Of a stretch of 64,000 bases of DNA, positions 1 through 11,900 are shown piece after piece. The DNA is from Lucifuga dentata (taxonomy: Eukaryota; Chordata; Actinopteri; Ophidiiformes; Bythitidae), in assembly GCA_014773175.1 (NCBI GenBank), contig VXCM01000339.1, positions 248,001-312,000 of the forward strand, given 5' to 3'. A program made the position numbers and the translations under genes. The notes below the pieces were generated by a model that was not told the DNA's origin, ran no database searches, and worked only from the letters and a program-made list of their open reading frames with translations. Within the stretch, counting starts at the first letter, position 1; each line of letters starts with the position of its first letter.

Positions 1-1227
1 AGTAACACAGTGGCAAATATCAATCAATCAACCGACAGTCCCGCAGACTTGGATCAGTAGTTCCAGAACAGTGTATACCCTAGTTGAAAACTTTACAGAA
101 ACGTGTAAATCCTGAGGCATTCTGACTGATCTATCAATAAGGAAACTGTTTCAATTTTAAGTCATGACTATAAAAAGATCAATCAAACCTACATACACAC
201 TCCCTCACATCACACTCAGCAAAGATTTGAAATCTAAACAGACAATTACTCCATAAGCAGACACACAACTAAAACACAGAACAAAACTACTTCACTGTTT
301 TTCTCAAAATACATTCCAGGTAACAGTTAAAAGACCTAATAATATTTAGAATAAGTGGCTGTGCTTTTTAAATGACTCAATTAACTACCAACTACCAAAA
401 GGCCAGAGACAAAATGAATGAAATTCTCTGACAATTATGTAGGAGAAGCACCACTTTAACTGAAAAGCATCTTGAAACTCAGCTAGCACATTTATGTTTT
501 CCAAAACTGCTGGAAATGTAGAATAACCGAATTCATGCTGCACCAATCTGCTTATCAGGCATCAAGTAAGGAAACCCAGCTGTGTCCGTCTGTAAGTTCT
601 CCACTAGGCAGTGCCATTTGCCCAAAAACAGCTGATTTGATAGACTGATCTCTACCTGAAAGTTGTGTTGGATTGGAAAAAAAATGAAGCTCCATAAGTG
701 ATGAAATACTGCCATCTACAGAAGGGAAGAACCACTGCAAAGGAAGAGGAACCTGTATCCACATACACCAAACAGCCAAACGCAAATACACAAAGAAAGA
801 TTACAGCTGAACTAAAATTAACTTTCAACCCTTCTCGTTTTTTTCATTGTGAATCTGACTGTGGAGGGGAGCAACCATTATCCCACGATACCTTCCACTT
901 AGTGTCCGTGTAAGTTCCAAAACATATTCTTCACAAACTACATCAGGATTAACGGTCCCATGCCTCTCCAGTGACATTTAACAACACTGGGAGTTGGTCG
1001 ACTGTTTCAACCACAGGCATGCTTGCTGCTAAGGTTGATGCGTTCACTGGTCCAAGCTAATGGGTGATGAATGAAGATCGATGCTTCTGTGCATAGACGC
1101 CGGCTGTCAGTGACCCCAAAGAGCTGAGGAAATGCTCCTGTGCCTGGCCGGAGCTGTGCACGCGAGACTCCCACATCATGAGAAAGTGACTTCTTGCAAG
1201 AGGACTCCCTCTGTTCTATTGAACTCC
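1..1227 (-). other. rbm33: rbm33 3' UTR (extent uncertain)
   Basis: Sequence downstream of the rbm33 stop codon. I see no convincing further coding. I also found no canonical AATAAA or ATTAAA in transcript sense between the stop and position 1, so the UTR may run out of the window or use a variant signal. The short open frames here look like chance. Confidence 0.5.
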
Positions 1228-1276
1228 TCATCCATCGATCAGTGACACATCAATGTGGGACAAATCAATCATGTGC
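1228..1276 (-). CDS. rbm33: rbm33 coding exon 19 (C-terminus and stop)
   Basis: Residues 1252-1267, RHMIDLSHIDVSLIDG then TGA at 1230-1228. Human ends RHMIDLSHINVALIVE, so the gene is complete at its 3' end. Confidence 0.97.
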
Positions 1277-4200
1277 CTGTGTGGCAATTGTAATAATAAA
1301 TGTGTGAACTTCTGCCTCAGTGGGGCCACAAGACACTAATGAACACTCTCTGAACATAATTCAAATTCGAAAACAGCAAATTGGCAAAGTGCAAAGGCTA
1401 CCACAGTATGTAATCATTTAAGTCAGATGAGTAATTAATTAGGGAAAAAGATGGATTTATTACCTGTGGAAGCTCAGTTGAAAACTTGTTGCATGCTGGG
1501 GACTGGAAAATGTGGCAATGGCTTTCCTCTGCTGCGGCATCATTTTGAACATCTGCAATATGCAGAAATACAGTAGTTAATATACATAAGACACAAACAC
1601 AACCTCCACTCATCCTCAAGAGGGAGTGGGGTGCTGAAGAACTTATTATTTCAATTATTTTGTCTACCTACCTACTTCCTACAACAGAGGGCGCTACAGG
1701 ATCATACTAAAATGTGCTACTGCTTCTGTACTTGGTGCTAAGAATTATAGTTTTTTTTAATTCTTCAAGAAGTAGCCTGCTTAAATATAAATAATATGTC
1801 ATTAAGTATATACGACTTCTGGTTGACTACGAAGAATTGTGTTACTATTAATACAAAGTGGGCACCTTACAAACATTAAAAAAAAAAAAAANATTAAAAA
1901 AAAAAAAAAGCTATGTAAGGCAATAGGCTGAATTTTAATTTTTGGCTGTAATGCATCTGGTACAAACCTCTATGGGACCGATGGACTTGAGAAGGTTCTT
2001 CAGCTGAGCATCAGTGGTGGATGAGGACAGACCCTCAATGGACACGGTACAACCTTCCTTCTCTGCACCTTTTGGGGTCTGTCTGGTGGACATTGGACGA
2101 CCTCTGCCCATCTGCCCACCACCTGGTCCAGCAAACCCTCTGCCACGGCCGCGGCCCCGGCCCGAAACAACAACCTACACCAAACCAGGTGCGCAAAAAA
2201 ATTACCCACATACGGAAAAAACGGGAGGGGGGCAGGATGAAGAGATAAATGAGGAGAATGCAAATCGAACCTTTTCCTTTCAAAAGGCATGCCGATGTTT
2301 TAATCCTGCTTTTTCTAATGCTGAGAAACTATGTGATATTGTATTGCTTCTTAGCAAAAAAAAAATGAAGTTTTAAAAAACTGATGTGTTTTGTCTTTCA
2401 CCTCTCAGACACGGCAAGTTTTCACTTATTTGACTCATCACCTTACTACATACAACATCAACATCAGTGCATGATGCACGCATGGTATTTCCATAGGTTG
2501 CATCTTCATAGTGCTTGTGACTGAGAGATGTGTTTCCTAGTTGCAGGGGGAGAGGAGGAGGGACAGACCCTGAACAGAGAGGAAAGGAGACAATGGGGGG
2601 GAGTGGGAGTGTGTGTGTGTGTGTGTGTGTTGGGGGCGGGGGAGCATAAAGAGAGAGGAGCCAAGCAAGCGTTATGGTGGCTGCCTTACCCTGTCAGTGT
2701 CAGTGCGGATGGTAACTATGACAGCAGCCTGGTGGTGACAGGCGTGTAGAGAGGCCAAGGGACCTTGTGTAGCCTCCTGTGTTACACTGCTTTCAGCTTG
2801 TCAATACTCCTGCACCTGGCATACTGTCCTGTCTTATTACCACTGCTGCTCGATTGGTATGTCTAGTGAATGCCAGGGTAGCGCCAGCGGCACGGGACAA
2901 CTTCACAGGAGACATTTCAGCTTCTTTTATTTCAGAACTGCCATTACCACACAGCATGCAGTGTTGATATAGATTTTATGCGGGATGGATGTGGGATATC
3001 CACTTCACGGAAGAGGCAAGCACACATTCTTGACATACCCTGTTTTGCTGTGAATTGCCCATGCCTCCTCGGCTAGCCTGGAGTGTAGCACCAGGGCCTT
3101 GAAACTGCTGCCCGGTCACGGTGTTAGCCATGGTGACCTTTCTTTGGACGCCCTGATTGAGCTGGTCCGTTGGCCATGTACCCTGTTGCTGCGCTGGTTC
3201 GCTGGCGGCCTCGGGCCTGATTTCATTCTGGATAGGGATGATAGAAGAAAAGACTAATTTAACATCTCAAACAAAATTTCAGCCATTAGCTCCGTTTGCA
3301 TGCATCACAAACCTCTCTTCATTTAGGAAATAAAGTGTCAAGTTTATAGACATCAGGGAGACAAAGCAAACTGAAAATGTGCCTGGATCCCTATCAGAGA
3401 AGCTGTGGGGAATAAAGAGCAACCCAACAAGGTGATGGTCTCATTATCAAATAAAGTCACAGCTCAACTCTGCTGACATGTGGGGAGGAATTGAAGGTCG
3501 TTTCTTCTCTGACTCTGCAGAGAGATGTGACAGATCAATACGGGGGAAGAAAAGCGGCGCTATCTCTGACCTGTCCCCAGTTGAGAGTAAATGGATTAAT
3601 CCCTCCTATAGAAATCACAGCTCCTGATTGCATCCTTCAAATGCTAAGCTGCATTACACTGAAGCGACAGCAGCTCGATGTGTACCCAATCCCCCTTACA
3701 CCCCCCAACCTTTTGTGTCTAGCGCTGCTTTGTATTATCCCCTGATGAAAATATAATTTGCCTCTTATCTGTGTGCCTAAGCCATACAAATCCAAATCCT
3801 CAAAAGTGGCAACTTTCTTACACAGGTATTATAGCGCCCCTCCCAACCAAGAAAGATTAATTACAAGGGTCTTGGATTGGCATTCTTTTGTTGCCTCACA
3901 CCTGAGAGATGAGTTGATGGAAAGAAAGAGATGGGGGAGACAACGTGAGAGAGAGAAGAGAGGAGATAACATTGTAAAGCACTCGTTGATGACAGAACAA
4001 TGTGGAAGAGGGAACATCCAGACAATCTTCTTTTCACTGTGGCTACAGGCCCCTCGCTGCTCCTCTCTGCTCACTCTCTCTCTCTCCACCTCACATCCAG
4101 CTGCTTTATTTCCTCTACGATGCAAAACATCAGATATCTCTGCCACTGGTTTCCATGAGAGCACTGACACCCAGTTATCTTCATCTGCAGCTAGCCTGAG

Positions 4201-5247
4201 ATTTCACTTCTGCAGCATGATCCTCTGAGATGGAGTTGGAATGTTGTTTATTTAAAATCACATCCACATGGCTCATTAGTGACAGGTATGAAGATTTAAG
4301 ATGCACACACCCTTGCGGTTTATTAAGTAGAGATTAATGTGCAATTAAGGCCACGGTGGTAGCACATTAAATGAGAGTAAAATAGCAGGTAATGGCAAAG
4401 GACACTAAACTTGCAAAACAATGTACCCGTCACCCAATGGCCAATGGATCAGACAGCCACAAGGGGGCACTAATCCATTGCTGTCCATCATTCACCCTAC
4501 CTTGGAACAAATGTCTTTTGGTTTCTGTTAATCCGACAATGCATGAAGTTGTGCACACAGCATTTCTGTCACTCGTTTTAGCCTCTTCAAGGCCTCTATC
4601 TTTCAAGGAATCCTCTCCTGCCCTTAAAAGACGATGTCAACCTTTAAGAGCAGTGATGAGGTGTCACCAAGACTACAGATAAATGTCATACTGCTTGTTT
4701 TAAAGGTAGATGTACGTGAAGGCATCACAGCTTAAATACCAGTTCCCAAAGCTTAAGTGAGGCGAACTCTTAACAGATCAATTTTGCCAAAATGACAGAC
4801 ATCACCGTGTCATTCTCATAGGTTAGATATCGTTTAGATTACAAAATAGATACTCAGGAGGCAATCAGTGGCATTTATAACAATTTCAAAAAAAAATCTT
4901 GGCTTTTAGGGTCATTTCACTTGTGGGTGAATCAGTTGTGGAGTATCAAATAAAAGTTGAGCAAAAACACAAAAGAATGTGTCACAAAAATTAAAACATA
5001 AACTCACCGCTCCCGAAAGTTTGACGACTCTGACTTTTTGCGGCACCTGCTGACTTTCACCACCAGAACTGTTGGTCCGCTGCATCACAGTTCTTTTCAC
5101 CCCAGGTTTGGATGCTTGATCCTGTGCCTGGACAGAACCCAATGAGGGTATGTTCTTTTGGGGACCAGGGGTGGTCTGGTTCTGAAGACCAGGCCTGTTT
5201 TGGTTCTGTGGAACAGTGTTCCTTCGCTGTTGCTGCTGAAGCAGATT

Positions 5248-5282
<35 letters not shown>

Positions 5283-8200
5283 GCTGCTGCCACTGCTGGT
5301 TTGGACCAGGCCCGCATGTCTGTTGCTGCTGGCCACTTCCCCTCCCCATCTGCAGGCGTGCTTTGACATTGGGACGTGGGGTAGGGGTCTGAGCTGTGCT
5401 GTTGGGGGGGATTGGGGTACCTTGATTTGGATTCTTTAATGAGTGNAGGGGTCTGAGCTGTGCTGTTGGGGGGGATTGGGGTACCTTGATTTGGATTCTT
5501 TAATGAGTGCGGAGTTCTGGGAGAAAACTGTCTCTGCTGCTGCTGCTGCTGTTGTTGCAGTAGTTGCTGTTGCTGTTGTAGTTGCTGTTGCTGTTTCTGC
5601 TGTAGTTGCTGTTGCTGTTTTGGTTCTTGTTGCAGCTGTTGTTGTGAGGATGCAATCTGTGAAGGAGCTGGATTTTGGCTCTGAGTGTTTGTCTGGGCAT
5701 TCAGCCTCTCTAGCAGTTCTTTCTTTCTGACACCGGCCTGCATCTGCCGTCTCATCTCCTTCCTCTTCAGAATCTCCTCTCTCAGACGCTTCTGCTCCTC
5801 AATTTTTTTACGGTACTGCCGTGTCTCCTCATCTTCATCGGGGTCCTGTGCACAAACCACAAAATTGACAAATCTCTCCACAGATTGGACCATACTGCTT
5901 GGTATGACAGTTCTAATCAAAGTCAAAACCCTAGAGAAATATGTGAAAGTATTGATCTTTTCTTTTCAATAGACTGAGAATGCTGTCATTAACAACCCTA
6001 TAATGGCACGATTAATAAATGGGAGTCCTTTTCAGCACACTAATATGCTTGGCTGAGGTTTACCATTTCAGGGTCACTGAAATTAACAAGGTTATTGGAA
6101 AAATGTTAAAGAAACACTTTACAATAACAATTTTGAGGAATCTTAAAAAAATACATAAATATGTAATTAAAGTTATCTAAAATATTTGTGTGGGCAATAT
6201 GCCAGTAAAGAAATCTGTTTTTTCCATTCTTATATTTTAGCATAAGGGCTAAAAGCGGACCTGTGGTACCGTGCTGAATTGTATGCTTGGGGTTTCCTTA
6301 CCACTGTCCTCCCTGCTCCCCCAGGATGCGACGCAGTCCTGGCAACAACTTGGCCTCTTCCTCTGCCAGTGTTACGCACTGGCTGAATGTTCTGCCCAGG
6401 TCGTACCCCCTGTGTTACCTTGGCAACAGGCCTGACGTTTGAGGCAGGGGTGGCAGTGGGGCGGGCACTGTTCATGTTTGTATTGCCAGGTGCTACAGGG
6501 AGCTCCCGTAGGTTGCTGTTGCGCTGAGGAAGAATTTGCATTTGCTTGGAGGCAGGTGAACCCTAACAAAAGGGCAAAATAAAAACATTTCATGAAGTCT
6601 CCATAATTAGGTTTGTCTTAATAGTTATATTAATTTTATATTATGCTGTTTATTTACTGATGCTTATACAGTAATGAGAGTAATAAAATACAGACTGTAT
6701 ATACTTCTACACTCATCAGTGTGAGCAGAAAATAGATACATCTAAATATGATAATTTCTCACCATTCTCAGCCTATTGGTAGCATTGCGCAGTAGGGGAT
6801 TCTGAGGGCGGGGAGTCATCTGCCTCGGGCTACCATGCGCCTGCTGTTGATGGAAGGGATTCTGGCCATGGTGCATCATGGGGTGCTGCTCATTGAGATT
6901 TAGCTGTTGCTGCTGATGGTGTGGCAAGTCCTGCCTATGATGTTGCTGATGTTGGTGTATGGGCTGATGGTGTGGTAGTGGTTCATGACGTGGGAGCTGG
7001 GAGACAGGAGGGCCATGCATTAAGCCCTGAAATATCAGAGACAGAACACAACAAAAGTAAACCAGCAAAAATAGACTTTATTACCACTCAAGTGTCAAAT
7101 AATGCAAAACATTCAAGCCCTATATATTATAAGTCCTTTAGTGTTAACAACACTAGATCTGGAAATGTTCTGCTTATAATTAACTTTGCATTTGTTTTGT
7201 CGTGTATCTACATAGTAATGCAACAATGATTCAACCACTAGAGGGAGCTCTTGCCTATGTCTCTTGATAAAATGTAGAGGTGCCATACAGTCATTCTCCT
7301 GAATGCTTCATTAGCAGAAAATATGAAAACTAATTTATTTATGTGGATATTAAGCTGGTGTAGTCATAACTCTAGTCAGATATTTTTTAATAATAATAAC
7401 TTTTAATAATTTTTTAATAATTTAAAATAAATGCACTTATGGTACACAAAAATTGTGATTGAGGATGGTAACAAAATATATTAATAACCAAAGATTAAGC
7501 TATTAAATCATATTTAGCATGCAAATGTGGGCACAGTTTGTCAAAAAAAAACAAAAAAAACAACAGACAAACAGCCCAATGTTTGTGCACAAAATACAAA
7601 CACAAACATCTACTGGTTAAAATTATCACTTACTCTCAGTCGTACCTGCATCCCAAACTGGACTTGTGGAGGGGGAAAAAGGTTTCCCTGCTGCTGGCCA
7701 AAGGGTTGACGTGGGCCCATGAAGGGTCTGGGCTGGTTAGGGGGGGCACCTTGTTGATTCAACCCAACCATCCCCTGGTGGCTTTGGGGGGGAGGGAGAT
7801 TGGGTCTTGGTGGTTCTCTCTGAAAAAGTCCTAGTGGGGCCTGGCCTGGCTGGTTGAAGGGTGGCCCTGGTGGGCCAAAACCCATGTGGCCCTGGCCAGG
7901 CATCTGCTGCTGCTGCTGGTGGAGGTTGTTGTTACTGTTCATCAGAGGACTTGGACCCTGGTGGTCAAACATGTGCTGCCCAGGAAACCGTGCAGATTCT
8001 GCACGTTCTGTGCCCACAGGAGAAGAGACCAAACAACACAAGACATGTCAATTCTTTGTTTGCTGCCTTGAAGAACCAGTTTCTGAACATGAATGAATCC
8101 CTTTCCAGGTGTGTTCCTGTGTTATGACAAGGAACACACAAAAGTACATCTCTATCTGAATAAGAGGGTAAACAACCATCTGGGTTGTATTTAATTCTGC

Positions 8201-11048
8201 ATTAAATCAGCGAATAGGAAAAAAAAAAAACCAGGATATATATCTTGAATGCAGTTTCCAAGGCTCATTCAGATGTATATATGTACACATGCATATAACA
8301 TGAGTGTTGCTAATAGTGCAGCAGTAGAACGCTAGCAGCATACCCTGTAGGTATACTGCCAGAAGTAATGCCCAGTAGGGTTAAATATGCTAACAGAGCT
8401 TTTTAACCCTTGTGAAGGCTGGGTGGGACACTCACCTCCCATGAAGAGAGGCTCTCTGTCCGGAGGGCCTTGATGTGGCTGGTTCCTAAAGGGCTCCATG
8501 TGATGAGGGGGCCGCTGGGGCTGACCAAAATTACCAGGCATGTGTTGCTGAAAGTCTCCCGGACCCTGGTAAACCACACAACTCATTAATTAAAACCATA
8601 CTGGGAACCCAATAATCACAAACTAATGAATAAAATGGGAATTTTTACTGTATCTGACACAAAGTGCTTGTAACTAAAGAGCTAAGGTCATTAAAAAGAC
8701 ACAGAATCTTTACTTGTAAATGTCAATATGCATTCCAATGTTAAAGAAACCCTTCAGCATTAATTTTTGAGCAAACTTGCATTAATACGAGTTTGATAAA
8801 CCATCTAAAAGTCTAAATCTCTAACAAGGAAAGGGCATTTCAGGAGGGAATAAGTGCCCTCATCCTTGTTTCAACCATTTTGTACGTTCAACAGCTTTCA
8901 ACTCATTGCATGCACGCCACTTGCCCATCTACCTTCCAAGGAAAAGTAGATAACAACCCTATAATCCCTTTTTGGAATTCGAATCCCCTCTCATAACTGT
9001 CTCCTTTATTCTTTTAAACATCCATCTCTGTTGAAAAATTAACCTGCTATTCAACACGTGGCACTTACACAAATGGGCTGCATGCCTCCTCCAAGCCTAT
9101 TGTAAATTACTTAAGATGCTATCAAGGCTTAATCCATCTTTATTCCACTGCTGTGTGGAGGTATTTAGAGAGGAGAGGTGTTTGAAAGCAAGAGGGCCAG
9201 AGTCTCAAAAAGTTGCTTAACAGAAAGTTAATCAAAGGGGCTTGCAAAGACAGGGGATCACATTGTTATTGGGGGGTACTATCATACTGCTCGAAAGGTC
9301 AGACAGACAGGTTTGCACAATGAGGATTCCGGTGTCCATATAATACCTCTCAAATAAGAGCTCATCCTCTAAGCGCTAATCCTTGATAAAAAGGCTGCAG
9401 GGTTCTCAGTATGTACCTGACACTGCGATACTTCTCAGCAGAGTGGATAACCCAGACAATTGTCAATTAATGGTGAAGGGCCAAATGCCAGATTATTTAA
9501 TAAAGAATGGAAATTTGTGTCCAATGAGAGGTTTTATTTCTAGGTTTCAAATTAAGCTTTTTTTTTTTTTTTTTTTTTTTTTTAGAGGCTGTATCATTAC
9601 AGACTGCTGCAGTTTAAGCATCATTATATAATCTATAAATATTGTGGCTGGTGGCATCTTCATATATTTTGGTTAAACAGTCATTATCGGAACTGATAAA
9701 ATATTCTTAACTTTATTTGGAAGCCAGATTAATATTTCAAAACCAGTCTCCACTAGCAAAACGCAGTAATGAAATGCAGTAATACTTGAGGCTATGACCC
9801 CTCATTCACCCAGTCTTTTAACAATTAAATTTGATGGGATGATAATGTATGATAATCATGAGTAATCAGGTGCCCAATGGTAAATGGAATGTTGCTTGCT
9901 GGCATGTCACCTGCATTTCAAATTGTGTCCTTGGCAACAGCAGCCTAAATGTGAGTGACAGCTGGGGAATCTAACACTATGCTGTTCATCAGGCCAGTTT
10001 TCTGCATAGCCTTCCAACCCCACGTCCTACTTTCAGATAACAGACAAAACAGCTCCTTGCAACCACCCTATCAACATCGACCACAATGACAGACTTCGCG
10101 GTACAGGAATTGCATGATACAGATAGTGATTGGACAGGTTGGACGAGAGATGAATAACAATGCTGCTTTTTATGAAGATGGATGCCAATATGAAAGCTTA
10201 TCTCATTTGTCAACAAGGTTTGTAAATCCATATGAATGCAATTGGATGCAGCTATTTTCCAACAGCTAATTTGCATAAATCCATGTAACATGCATGTTCC
10301 ACGAACATGTCAGTCAGCATCAGTGCCACCTGATTCCTGGCCATCATTAACTAGGAGGATGGAGAAATGTCGTGACATCAGCTGAATTGGTAGCAAGCCA
10401 TTATACTCCATACTTTAAAGGCATTTCTAATCTCTTGTTTCTCTGTGAGTAAAATTAAGGACATTTTCTTTAATGAAAGCATGGCCATAACATCCCTTTT
10501 TTTCAATGTGCAATTCAGCCTTCAGAATATATGATGCAAAAAAGGGAAGAGGCTCACTCACCCCAGCCGCATCAAACCACCATATTTTATTTACTCAAAC
10601 TGTGTTCTAAAAGATTTCCCTTCCTTTGGGACATAAACTTGTGGAAAGTGAATTTTAACTGGCAGTATATCCTGGTTTCACAATTCCATTATTTGCCAAG
10701 CTGGCTAGTCTGAGCTCCAGCCCATCCATGAAGAGTTTACTAAAGTCCCGCCACCGCAGCCCCGACCTCCAAAAGTCTAATGCCTAAAGCCCCTATCTAG
10801 CATTTCCAGTTGTGCAGCCAGACTCGTATCAGTGTTTACAGATTTGCTCCAAAAGTATTTGACCAGGGCAGGCAGTCTAATTGCCATAATGATATTGCCC
10901 TCGCAAAAGGGATGCTAACCATGTGCAAAGAGAGAGGGTGAGTGAGGCAAAAGGGAGGGAGAGAGGAGCAGCTGCTACTCACAGGGAACCTCTGAGGACC
11001 CACAGCAGGTCTGGGCTGGCTCTGAGCAGCAGGCATCAAGGGCACTGC

Positions 11049-11114
<66 letters not shown>

Positions 11115-11572
11115 GGAGGTGTGGGGAGGGGAAGAAAGATTAGAATAAGGGATAGTAGGCAGAGAGAGTGGTGACAGCAGAATGGGATGAGACCATTAGA
11201 CACCTCACTGCTAAAGGCTGTTACACAAGCGTGCAAGTTGAATTTTACCACACACCTACTGCTGGGTGCAAGTCAGGAGCTCTATTAAATGTATGGGGAT
11301 AATTTCCCACATTCAGCTAAAGAAACTGAATAAGGCATTTGTTGTTTGACAACAATACATCTAGGTAAAATTTCTAGCATGCTGCTATAAAAGCAGGTTT
11401 AGTATATCTTTTTTTTTTTTATCAATATCTGTAACTGGAAAACCTTAATTGAGATCATTCACTAAAATAAATAAATAAATAAAAACAGACATACACACAC
11501 TTAATCATAACCAGAGGCAATCCCTGATCTTCCAGTACATTTCAAAACCAAACCCCTACACACATGCATTTT

Positions 11573-11627
<55 letters not shown>

Positions 11628-11866
11628 ACACATGCACAGAGACACGTAGACACAATCTTTGCTAACAAAATTTCAATCTCAGCCTGGACAGACATGTGAG
11701 ATAAACCCATCTCAGGGAATGAAATGGTGATGCTGCCAGAGAAAAAAAATGCGGATAAACCTGTTACTGTGTGAGAGAGCTATTCACTTGTCATTCAAAC
11801 ACATAAATAAATGACATTCTAATCCAGACACCTTTCAGGACAGTGCAAGGATAACTGCCAGAAAAG

Positions 11867-11900
<34 letters not shown>

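Noticed and set aside
3758..4228. 156-codon frame, plus strand
   Set aside because: Lies in an rbm33 intron, no homology recognised, reads through CTCTCT sequence; a regulatory explanation is more likely.
5057..5926. 289-codon frame with an X, suggesting a chimeric protein
   Set aside because: It runs through the false duplication at N5446 into the wrong frame; the true protein continues in the frame restored by removing one copy.
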